Source of the DNA: Lycium barbarum
Lineage: Eukaryota > Streptophyta > Magnoliopsida > Solanales > Solanaceae
DNA: 64,000 nucleotides
Reading direction: 5' to 3'
Assembly (NCBI RefSeq): GCF_019175385.1
Contig: NC_083341.1
Location: 66,621,800-66,685,799 of the forward strand
Translations under genes and position numbers: made by a program
Notes under the pieces: generated by a model
What the model saw: only the letters and a program-made list of their open reading frames with translations
Told to the model about the DNA's origin: nothing
Database searches by the model: none
In this document: piece by piece, positions 36,111-45,547 of the stretch
Layout: every line of letters starts with the position of its first letter
How positions within the stretch are numbered: the first letter of the stretch is position 1

Positions 36111-37708
36111 CATGAATGATAAAAAGACAATCTGAATCTATTGGAATGACGTAAGGTTGCTACACCTCTGATTAACATTATTGAACTAAAATAATCAATA
36201 GAACATACCTCAAAGTATCAATAACCATAAGAAAAGATCAATAACATCATAAGGAGGTCAAGGAACATAAGCTTCTAGCATATCTAAGAGTAGAGTCGTT
36301 CTGAATATCATTCGTTTACGTTTCGTTTCATTCTGGTCATGCCAAAAGAAGAAAGAGAACAGCCTTAACATACCTCTACCGTTTAAGTTAATCCTCCAAC
36401 TTACGTCTGCGATAGTTAGCCAATCTACACCAAGTTATAAGTAACCATGAACAATTCGTGAAACTTCATTATAATACTTCTTTAAGTTCGTAAATAACTT
36501 GCGTAAATTCGGGAAGAATTTCCCCTGTAATCTTTGCTTCCATCCAACTCCAATTGAATCCAACACAACAACATAACAACAACAACAACAACATACACAC
36601 AAGTTACCAGGTTAAAACAGCTCAAGAGTTACTTCTCAACTCCCTTCAAAACAGCCATATACATACCATCCTATTCCTCATGTTTTATTAAAATTTTACT
36701 TCAAACCTCTTTCATTGAATCTTTACATAAACATATTTATATTCTCAGAAACATCATGAACATCATACTCATGTTACTCACAAGGATTTTCAGCCACAAC
36801 AACATGTATAAATATTTCAATACAGTTCAACGATGCAAGAACAACATGCTATTCTCCTTTCAACTTTATCTTGCATTTCTTTTACTTAAATAACTTAAAA
36901 AAACATCAAATTAATCTCAAACACAAGCAAGAAAGTATGTCCTTACCTTATATAGCAACCTTAGTCGAAACCCTAGCTCCTCTTTGCTCAACACAAGCCT
37001 CAATCTAGAAATAACACCATAAGAGTGCTTCTTCTTGCTCTCTTAGAACTCTTGAGGTAAACCTTGGGTGAAACCCTTTTGTTTTGGCTTAGGATATTTA
37101 TGATATGACTTGGGAGGGCCTCGTCTTGGGAGGTTGTGGACGAAATTTCAAGTGAAAATGAGTTGAAATGACCATGAAAACGTATTTAAAACAACACAAA
37201 GTCAGCCATCGCCTAAGTGGGTCCCAGCGAGCCTGACTGCGCAGTCTCGCGAAAACATGAATTTCTCTCTATTCTGACGTCGTATGGATGAACGGTTTAA
37301 TGTGTTGAAAACTAGAATAGTAGACCTTTATTTTGGTGGGTGGAACAACACCACGTAACTCCAAGTACATTGGGAGAAAAGCTCATTAACATTAGACCCA
37401 AATTTCAACAAAATTTATGAACGTAACTTGCCATACTTTTCGCCGACTTTTATTTTACAACTTGCTTGATTTCAAAAATTCAGATACGAATACTATATGA
37501 TTCAATTACCTTAAAACACGACCTCCTTATCATATTAAGCACTTCTAGCTTAACCCCAAAAGTGCGGGTTATAACATTTTTTATTCATTTAACCTCGAAA
37601 GTGTGGGTTAAAAGTCTTTCTTAACCTTATAGAGGTTCCATGGCTTCTCCGGGCTTACGTTAGCCCACATACAATGCCAACAATATGAAAATTTTCCAAG
37701 GTGTAACA
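35510..37708 (-). mobile_element. M4 3' LTR
   Basis: A 2,199-bp LTR, minus strand, starting TGTTACACC at 37708 beside a polypurine tract and ending TGACA at 35510. One target duplication should be GTTAG (35505-35509); the other end of M4 is beyond the window. Features include a donor consensus TAAG then GTAAGG (GT at 36945-36946), a decayed GACCTTACGTCA block (36139-36173) and an AT run. It belongs to the same broad LTR group as M1, M2 and M5. Confidence 0.82.
36046..36108. repeat. AT microsatellite in M4 LTR
   Basis: About 31 AT units in the same R/U5 region as the M2 and P1 runs, between the GTACTG-type hairpin and the ACCTTACGTCA block. Confidence 0.95.
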
Positions 37709-37739
37709 TTCTTCCCCCGAAACATTCGTCCTCGAATGT
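37709..37739 (-). promoter_or_regulatory. M4 polypurine tract and hairpin
   Basis: On the minus strand the conserved ACATTCG-AGGA-CGAATGTT hairpin precedes the purine run TTCGGGGGAAGAA, which abuts the M4 3' LTR. Confidence 0.8.
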
Positions 37740-38634
37740 AGGATCTTGTATGTATCATTACACAGCATATCATAAGTAGAATTTCGTAGGAGGATAAACA
37801 TTAGTACCCAGCTACCTTAGGTGTTCATCCTGGCCCATATCATTCTCTCAATTATGGTTTAACATGGATCATCAAATTAGTATCATCTTGAGCACAGGAA
37901 GAGGGAATTCATTGAAGTTTCGAAATCGTGTGGAACCTTTAATCTGAAATTGACATAAATACTTCATTCCTCGTTACTTCTCCTACCTTCCGTGTAATCC
38001 TTTTGCCTTTCTTATTATACTACATAACTTTTGCGGAGGTAGCATCTTCAGTCCTTGATTCATGGATTTATCTATCTGGTATAACTATCAGGGCTTTCTC
38101 GAATGATAGGTTTTCTGTCACTTACACATCACCAGTCAGTACTATGACTAGTGTATTCCCGCAACATAAAAATATGGAAGACTTAGTAAATAACTCTGGA
38201 GGCGACTCTAATTCATATATATTTTTAGGAACACTCAACTGCTCACTTAAAATTTTAAGCCCTTAGCATATGCCTTTTGATGAACAAAATATCCTGAATA
38301 ACTTCCATTTTTCTCTGAGGTTGGTGTATCACATCGGGTCTGAAATGTCTAATTTTTCTAACCACAACAACTCTCTGAGAGAATCCACCTTCTCCAACGA
38401 AGTCTTTATAAAACTAGCATAGTAGCTATTGCTATGTTTAAATTTGGTAAGCAGATCATGGTTATCGCATCTACCTTTAAAGTCTAACACAAAAGTCTGT
38501 AGTATATCTTTGAGCGTCTGAAAAGTGCACTCTGCTTGCCCATCCATCTGAGGATGAACAACAGTGCTGAGGTTAACCTGGATTCCTAGATTTTTCGGTA
38601 AGTATCTTTAAACGCTAGCTGTGAACTAGGCACC
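37740..38634 (-). pseudogene. M4 pol remnant: integrase and chromodomain, heavily decayed
   Basis: Only traces remain. Minus-strand 38635-38329 shows an integrase core stretch, with HPQMDGQAECTFQTLKDIL corresponding to the HPQTDGQAERTIQTLEDML of better copies, and a Phe-Thr-Ala stretch just upstream. Around 38000-38110 a TENLSFEKALIVIPDR stretch corresponds to the start of the chromodomain region. Between them the sequence is shortened and full of stops. It is the most decayed pol here, consistent with M4 being an old layer. P1 cuts it at 38635; 38630-38634 (GCACC) should be the P1 target duplication. Confidence 0.75.
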
Positions 38635-39696
38635 TGTTACACCTCGAAAAAGTCCCCGTACATGTACAATGAATAGACCAACGAAGGGTATGAGTGTGCG
38701 ACGTTTTACTAAGTAGGGAATGACGATTCATGAATTTTTGGAAGTAAGAAAGTTGTAGAATTTCAATTCAGCCAGTGGTCGTAAAACAGAATACGACCCG
38801 TAAGTGATTTACGGACCGTATACTGCCATCGTCCTCCAACGTTCCAAAAATTTCAACTTTCTGTCCAAAGTTTAAATGGTAAAATACGACCCAGTTTATG
38901 GACCGTAAACTGAAATACGGCCCGTAAACTGTGGTCGTAAACCATCATGACCTCCAGCAAACCTTTCTGTTTTTGACATGCTTAAATACGACCACGTTAT
39001 ACGGCCCGTAAACTGTGGTTTACGACCACTGTACACCCCGACGACTGTTCATTAAAAATCAGATTTTGTGATTATTATAAGTGACTTTCTCATTCATTTT
39101 CATTCATATTTCATCTACAACCTTCAAGAACCCTCTAGAAATTATCCAAACATTTCATCCACAAAATTTAAGAGAATCAAAGGGAGATCAAGATCAACAA
39201 CACCAAATCCATGAAATAAAGTGTGTGAAACTCAAGTGAAGTTCATCCAAACCAAGAAATTCCAAGGAAGGGAAAATAGGGTTTTGAGGAAGGAGGAAGA
39301 ACTCCACTCTAGGATTGTTCCACCATAATCTAAGGTAAGTTTTATGACTTTAGCATGTTGTTTAAGGTATTGGAAAGCTAAGACGCTTGAATTGTAGAAA
39401 GACATGGAAAATGGGTCTTAAATGGGAGGATAGTGTCATAATTGAATAGTAGTTGAATGGAACCATAAACGTTGATGTGCCATGATTATGAATATGTTGT
39501 AAATGATGTTTAGACCAGGAAATAAGCATTATATATGAGAAAACGCGATAACGAACTACAACCATAAATGTGGAGAAAATAGAGAAAAATGGTGGATTTT
39601 GCTCAAAGTATATGAATGATGATTGTCGATACGATATTGTGAAGTGCTGTTGTAAATGTTTGGGAGTTGATATAGACTATGAGAAAAGTAGTATAC
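38635..39696 (+). mobile_element. P1 5' LTR, first part
   Basis: Starts TGTTACACCTCG, closely related to the P2 LTR. It has a palindrome array (38800-39035), TATA-like TATTATAA (39073-39080) and a splice donor TAAG then GTAAGT (GT at 39335-39336). It is interrupted by P2 at 39697; the duplication is TATAC (39692-39696) against TATAA (51826-51830), one mismatch. It resumes at 51826 and again at 61544, total about 2.4 kb. Confidence 0.88.
38800..39035. repeat. ACGGNCCGT palindrome array, P1 LTR
   Basis: Copies such as TTTACGGACCGTA, TTTATGGACCGTAAA, TACGGCCCGTAAA and GTTTACGACC recur every 20-60 bp, upstream of the TATA-like box at 39073. Confidence 0.75.
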
Positions 39697-39838
39697 TGTT
39701 ACACCCCGGAAAAAGTCCTCGTATACGTACAATGAATAGACCAACGAAGGGTATGAGGGTGCGATGTTATACTAAGTAGGGAATGACCATACCTGAATTT
39801 GGGAATGAGGAGTTGCAGAATTTCATTCAGCCCAGTGG

Positions 39839-40090
39839 TCATAAAGCGCTTTACGGCCGGTAAATTGCCATCGTCCTCCAGCCTTTCAAAAATTTCAACT
39901 TTCTGTTAAGTGTGGAAATGGTTAAATACGACTTGGTATACGACCCGTAAATTGGTTTACGGACCGTAAACCTCGATCGTAAACTGACATGATCCTTAGC
40001 AAACATTTCTGTTTTTGACATGCTTGAATACGACCACACTATACGGTCCGTAAACTGGTATATGGCCCGTAAAGTGTGGTTTACGACCAC
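39839..40090. repeat. ACGGNCCGT palindrome array, P2 5' LTR
   Basis: The best unit is the perfect 19-nt palindrome GGTTTACGGACCGTAAACC at 39954-39972. Others (TATACGGTCCGTAAAC, TATGGCCCGTAAAG) surround it. The array ends about 45 bp before the TATA box. Confidence 0.85.
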
Positions 40091-40134
40091 TGTTCACCCC
40101 GACGATTGTCCATTAAAAATCAGATTTTGTGATT

Positions 40135-40142
40135 TATAAAAG
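40135..40142 (+). promoter_or_regulatory. P2 LTR TATA box
   Basis: TATAAAAG followed by GGACC. Transcription is expected to start about 30 nt downstream, near 40165-40172, followed by a purine-rich first exon to 40393. Confidence 0.65.
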
Positions 40143-40387
40143 GGACCCAAGCCTCATTTTATTTCATTACTCATCCATACAACTCAAGAAACCTCTAGAA
40201 CTCTCCAACACATCATCTATAGGAATTCAAGGGAACCCAAGGGAAACTAAGATCATCAACATCAAATCCAAGCAACAAAATGTATGAAACCTAGTTGGAA
40301 GTCATCTTCTTCAAGAAATTCCAAAAGAGGTGAAGAAGGGTTTTAGTGCTAGAGGAGTATTCTCATTCAAGACTTGCTCAACCATCA

Positions 40388-40402
40388 ACCAAGGTAAGTT
40401 TC
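40388..40402 (+). promoter_or_regulatory. Predicted leader-intron splice donor, P2
   Basis: CCAAG followed by GTAAGTTTCATGA, a near-perfect 5' splice site about 225 nt after the expected transcription start. The same sequence is kept in P1, P3 and M5. Confidence 0.55.
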
Positions 40403-41114
40403 ATGACCATTCCATGTTGTTTAAAGTATTGGGAAGCTGAGACACTTGAAACATAGAAGAACATAGAAAATGGGTCTTGAATGAGGGAATAGTGTCACCA
40501 TTGGGAGATGGTTGAATGGAATCATGAAAGTTTATATTCTATGATTATGAATACGTTGTAAATGATGTTTAGGTCATGAAATAAGTATTATATACAAGGA
40601 AATGTGATAACGAACTGTAACCATAAATGTGAAGGAAATTGGGGGGAAAATGATGGAACGTAGTGAATATATATAAATGATGGTTGTTGATTGTAATAAT
40701 GTGGATGTTGTTGAGAACATTGGGAGTTGATAGGGACTATGGGAAAAGTAGTATAAATAAAGGAAGTTCTGCCCAATTTTTCCTAGAAATAACGACGCGT
40801 TTTAAAGCCGATTAACTAATGTTAATACGATTCTCTCGTGAAGGTAACGACGTGACCTTGAAGGAAGATGAGTGATCGATAGTGTAGCTAAGAGACAAGG
40901 TATGTGAGGCTAGCCTTTCTTTCTAATGGCATGAATCCTATAGTATAAGTTCCTTTCCTCTTCATGAGTTCCTATATCCATAACTATCCACATAAAATAA
41001 GAGATATGATACGATGATGCCATATTGATAATGATATTAATCATTGCTTACACTCACCTTATGTACTAATTCCTTCAAGGTGAGGCAGAATGTCAATAAT
41101 TGCTCCATAATGAC

Positions 41115-41146
41115 ATCGGGGGATCACGACCTTACGTCACCCCGAT
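41115..41146 (+). ncRNA. Conserved GACCTTACGTCA stem-loop (P2 copy)
   Basis: A 7-bp stem ATCGGGG/CCCCGAT closes a loop containing ACGACCTTACGTCA. Homologous elements in P1, P3, M1, M2 and M5 keep the loop nearly invariant while the stem varies with compensation. It is probably a structured element of the LTR RNA; its function is unknown. Confidence 0.6.
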
Positions 41147-42052
41147 AGGATATAGATGATCTTGAGCCTTATGCATGTACTATGATAAGATAAGCATGTT
41201 ATGATAAGCATATGATTATAAGTATTTTGTGATAAGCATGTCATGATTGCATCACACCGCGCCTAGTTGGCCGGGCAGTCACCGCTAAGGCGGGCAGCTA
41301 TACGGATACACCATGACCATTTTGGCATAGACAGACACCACTAGTGGGCGGCATGAGATGGTACCCCGGACACGGGAGGCCTGGACGCGGGCTAATATTA
41401 CTGATTATCACGCCGTTCCTATATGGACGGGCAGCTTGCATGTCATGTATATACGATATGATGATAAGTATGAGTAAGACAGCATGCATCACTTCTCTTA
41501 TGATTATCATTCAGATTCAGATGTTCATATTGATGTTCTCATTATATTATTGTGTTGTCCTTCTTCATTGTTCATACCTCTCATACTCAGTACAATATTC
41601 GTACTGACGTCCCTTTTCTTTGGACGCTGTGTTCATGCCCACAGGTAGACAGGGAGGTGAGCTAGATCCAGATCCATAGCAGCGGTCAGCTGAGTGAGAG
41701 CACTCCATTGTCCGGAGGTGCTTATGCTCATTCTGTTTTTATATAGATGCATATTTTGGGCACGATGGAGTCTTGTTCCATCTATGTGTATTCAGTCTGT
41801 CAGTAAAGGCTCGTAGATATGCAGTGTGGGTTAGATGGTCTCACATGATGTTACTATATGTATATATTATTTTGATAGCCGAGAGGAAAATGTATATAAA
41901 GCATTTATGTTTCTACTTAAAATATGATTTTTCCTGCATTTCGTGTATAAAATTTGTAAAGAAGTATTAAATGAGTAAGACGAGCATTAGAACGAGTGGT
42001 GCTCGGTGACTAGCCCCGGGTACCCGTCACGGCCCCTAGATGGGTCGTGACA

Positions 42053-42255
42053 AAAGTGGTATCAGAGCAGTTCGTCCTAGGAAGTGTCTACGAGCCGTGT
42101 CTAGTAGAGTCTTGTTTATGGTGTGTAGCGCGCCACGCTAATAAACAAGAGGCTACAGGGAATTTAAGAAAATGACCGTCCTTTTTCTTATTAGATCGTG
42201 CGATAAAGCCATGCGTAAGATTTTACCCTCCCTAATATTATGCTGTGATTTCAGA
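42053..42255 (+). mobile_element. P2 leader with primer-binding site and predicted acceptor
   Basis: The primer site is 42057-42070, TGGTATCAGAGCAG. The leader ends TGTGATTTCAG (AG at 42253-42254), a good 3' splice-site consensus one base before the gag ATG at 42256. Confidence 0.82.
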
Positions 42256-42867
42256 ATGCCGCCAAAGGGGAAAGCTACAGCTGCCCAGAAGGGCAAAGCT
42301 ACGACAAAAAGACGGGCGGAAAGAGAGCCTCTGATGAATGTAGAAGAGGGCGAATCACAAAATGAGGCCCCGCCCGATGTAAAAGAGCAAGGAGGAGCCT
42401 CAGCTCTGATCCCTCCACAGGGTGCTTCGGGTCGGCAAGTGACCGAGGCCGTACACTTATTGAAACAATTGGTTGCCGCCCAGGCACAACAACAGAATGC
42501 GGGCCCGAGTGATCGCTCCGCCAGTACGAGAGCCCGTGATTTCCTGACTTTGAATCCTCTGGAATTTTTCGGGTCGAAGCCAGATGAGGACCCACAAGGA
42601 TTTATCGATGAGATGTTGAGGACGCTGAAACTTATGCATGCTTCTGAGACTGAATTGGTAGAGTTGGCTTCTTATAGACTCCGCGATGTGGCGGTACTGT
42701 GGTATAACAACTGGATAGCTTCGAGATCAGAAAATGTGCCTCCTCCTGTTTGGCAAGAGTTTGTTGACGCCTTTATTCGTCATTATTTGCCACCCGAGGT
42801 CCGCCGAGCTAGAGCGGACAGGTTCCTGAATTTGAAGTAAGGAAGCATGAGTGCTCGGGAGTATAGC
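42256..42867 (+). pseudogene. P2 gag, first part
   Basis: I chose the ATG at 42256 (MPPKGKATAAQKGK) over the in-frame ATG at 42172, because the family starts here and the upstream part is leader. Blocks: charged N-terminus, a Gln/Ala-rich stretch (AAQAQQQNAG), FLTLNPLEFFGSKPDEDPQG, WYNNW, RRARADRFLNLK. A TAA at 42838-42840 stands where P1 has CAA. Solo LTR P3 enters at 42868 within SAREYS; the frame continues exactly at 45135. Confidence 0.9.
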
Positions 42868-45129
42868 TGTTACACCCCGGAAATTTTCCCGTTAAGCGTA
42901 TAGTGAATAGGATAACAAGGATATAGTGTATACGATGTTGTGGAGACGAGTGATAACATTCATTTGATTGGTATCGAGGTGTTGAACAACTGTTAAGAAG
43001 GTCCCGTAAGGATCGGAGATTAAACGAAGTGACAAAATAGGACTCAGTGAACTAGCGAATTATATGGTAGGTTATACGGACCGTATAATGGTTTTACGAC
43101 CGTATAATGAACCGTTAAAGTGTCACAGAAAGAAGTTGAGGAAAAGTGGGTTTTACGGTAGATTATACGGACCGTATAAAATTATACGGCCCGTTAAATG
43201 AACCGTCAAGTTGACACTGAAAGGGGTGATCACTGAGTCAGTTTTACGGTCAATTATACGGACCGTATAAATTTATACGGACCGTATAATGGACCGTATA
43301 ATGGCATCGGGACTGGTTTTGTATTTATTAAAATATGATCCAAGTTCATTTTTATTATTTCCCCTTCTCACTACACGACCCAATCTCTCTCTCTAGAAAC
43401 TTCCAAACACTCCAAACCAAGAATTCAAGTGAAAATCAAGATCAATAACACCCAAATTCATGAAATCAAGAGTGTGAAACTCCTCATAGTTCATCTAAAT
43501 CAAGGAACTCCAAAGAAGGTGGAACTAGGGTTTTGTCTAAGTGGAGTATTTCAACTCAAGACTTGTTCAACCATCATGCAAGGTAAGTTTCATGATCATT
43601 TCATGTTGTTTAAGGTATTGGAAGGCTTAGATACTTGAAATGTAGAAGAACATAGAAAGTGGGTCATTACTGAGTGAATAGTGACATAATTGAATGATAG
43701 TGGAATTGAATCATGAAAGTTGAAGAGTTGTGATTATGAATACGTTATAATGATGTTTATATCATGAAACAAGTATTAAACGTTGATATAGAACATGGGA
43801 GAAGCAGTATAAACAAAGGGAGTGCTACCCAATTTTTCCTAGAATTAACGATGCGTTCTTGTAGTCGATTAGCTAATGTTAGTCCAATTCTCTCGTGAAG
43901 GTAACGACGTGACCTTGAAGGAACACAAGTGATCGATAACGTAGCTAAGCGACAAGGTATGTGAGGCTAGTCCTTTCCTTCTAACGGCATGAATCTTATA
44001 ACTCGAATCCCTATCTTCTTCATGAGTTCTTATATTCCGAAAAGTTAAAAGCCTACTTCCATAACTGCTTATATGAGATAAGAGACACGATATGATGATG
44101 CTAGAATGATGATGATGTTATTCATTTCCTACACTCACCTTATGTACTAGTTCTTTCAAGGTGAGGCAGAATGTCCATGATTGCTCCATAATGTAATCGG
44201 GGGATCACGACCTTACGTCACCTCGATAGAGTAAAGTCAATCTCGAGTCTTATGCAGGTACTATGATAAGATAAGTATTTTATAATGAGCATATTATTAT
44301 GATTTTTTTATGATAAGCATGGCATGAGCATTTCACACCGGGCCTAGTTGACCGGGCAGTCACCGCTAAGGCGGGCAGCTATACGGATACACCATGACCT
44401 TCTGGCATGGGCAGACACCACTAGTGGGCGGCATGAGATGGTACCCCGGACGCGGGAGGCCTGGACGCGGGCTAATGTTATTGATTATCACACCGTTCCG
44501 ATATGGACGGGCAGCTTGCATATGATGCATACATGTTATGATGATAAGTATGAGTAAGACAGCATGCATTATTTCATTTATGAATGTCAGTCGGGTCCAG
44601 ATGTTTCACATTGATGTTCTCATTATACTATTAATGTATTTCTTCATTATTTATGCCTCTCATACTCAGTACAATATTCGTACTGACGTTCGTTTTCTTT
44701 GGACGATGTATTCATGCCCACAGGTAGACAGGGAGGTGAGCTTGGTCCAGATCCTTAGTAGCGGTCAGCTGATTGAGAGCACTCCATCGGTCGGAGGTGC
44801 TTATGGTTATTCTTTTGGTATATATGCATATTTTGGGCACGATGGAGTCTTGTTCCGTCTATATATACAGTATGTCAGTAGAGGCTCGTAGGTACGCTAT
44901 GTGGGTTAGATGGTCTCACAAGATGTTATCACGTATATATATAGTATTTTGATGGCCGAGAGGCAAATGAATATAAAGCATTTACGTTTCTATAGAAAAA
45001 TATGTTTTCTTATACTTTCATGTATAAAATTTGCAAAGGAGCATTAAATGAGTAAGATGAGTAATAGAGCGAGTGGTGCTCGATAGCTAGCTCCGGGTAC
45101 CCGTCGCGGCCCCTAGTTGGGTCGTGGCA
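42868..45129 (+). mobile_element. P3: solo LTR in P2 gag
   Basis: A 2,262-bp LTR, TGTTACACC to GTGGCA, with exact 5-bp duplications ATAGC (42863-42867 and 45130-45134). There is no primer site, PPT or coding domain. It carries a palindrome array (43065-43312), splice donor CAAG then GTAAGT (GT at 43583-43584), stem ATCGGGG/CCTCGAT (44196-44227), and CAGTAC/GTACTG hairpins near 44667-44685. It is a member of the P1/P2 LTR group with its own U3. Confidence 0.92.
43065..43312. repeat. ACGGNCCGT palindrome array, P3 LTR
   Basis: Six or more units with TTATACGGACCGTATAA as the main form, with TAT/ATA flanks instead of the TTT/AAA flanks of P2. At 43245-43312 four units run almost head to tail. 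Confidence 0.85.
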
Positions 45130-45134
45130 ATAGC

Positions 45135-45547
45135 ATGCGGTTTAATTCCCTGGCCAGGTGTGCCCCGACTATGGCGGCCGATATGGGCGATCGTGTGCAC
45201 AGATTTGTGAGTGGTTTGGGGCCACACTTATTTAGAGATTGCTTGACGGCCTCGTTGCAAGATGGGATGGATATTTCCCGAATACAGGCACATGGTCAGA
45301 ATCTTGAGGAACGACAACAGCTGCAGAGAAGTGATCGTGATAATGACAGAAGGCAAGGCAAGAGCGCTAGATCCATGGGAGCGAGCAGTGAAAATAGAGG
45401 GTGACCGAGACAGGTGCATTCTTGGCACTCAGGTCAGTAAGCGACCAGTGCGCCTCCCAGATTCTCAGACAGGAGGTTTGATCGTTCTTTTCAGACAGGA
45501 CAGGGCCAGAGTTCGAGGGCCTCAGATTCTCATTTCAGAGGAGACCC
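45135..45547 (+). pseudogene. P2 gag, second part
   Basis: Continues gag after P3: MRFNSLARCAPTMAADMGDRVHRFVSGLG (capsid-like block), DGMDISRIQA, then an Arg/Gln-rich linker. TGA at 45402-45404 and TAA at 45438-45440 break it, and a 1-nt deletion near 45547 shifts the frame before the zinc knuckle. Confidence 0.88.

Larger units (their letters stand above)
39697..42052 (+). mobile_element. P2 5' LTR
   Basis: A 2,356-bp LTR, TGTTACACC to TGACA. In order: palindrome array (39839-40090), TATA box TATAAAAG (40135-40142), splice donor AAG then GTAAGT (GT at 40394-40395), stem CTCACCTT/AAGGTGAG (41053-41084), stem ATCGGGG/CCCCGAT around GACCTTACGTCA (41115-41146), hairpins CAGTAC/GTACTG and CGTCC/GGACG (41588-41626). 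Confidence 0.9.

Noticed and set aside
39839..40090. CRISPR-like array
   Set aside because: Units are palindromes of irregular spacing with variable flanks inside LTR U3, with no leader or cas genes, and the window is plainly eukaryotic.
42863..45134. Shared ATAGC duplication of P3 and M1 as a target-site preference
   Set aside because: The two sites are different gag positions without wider similarity; two 5-mers matching is weak evidence.
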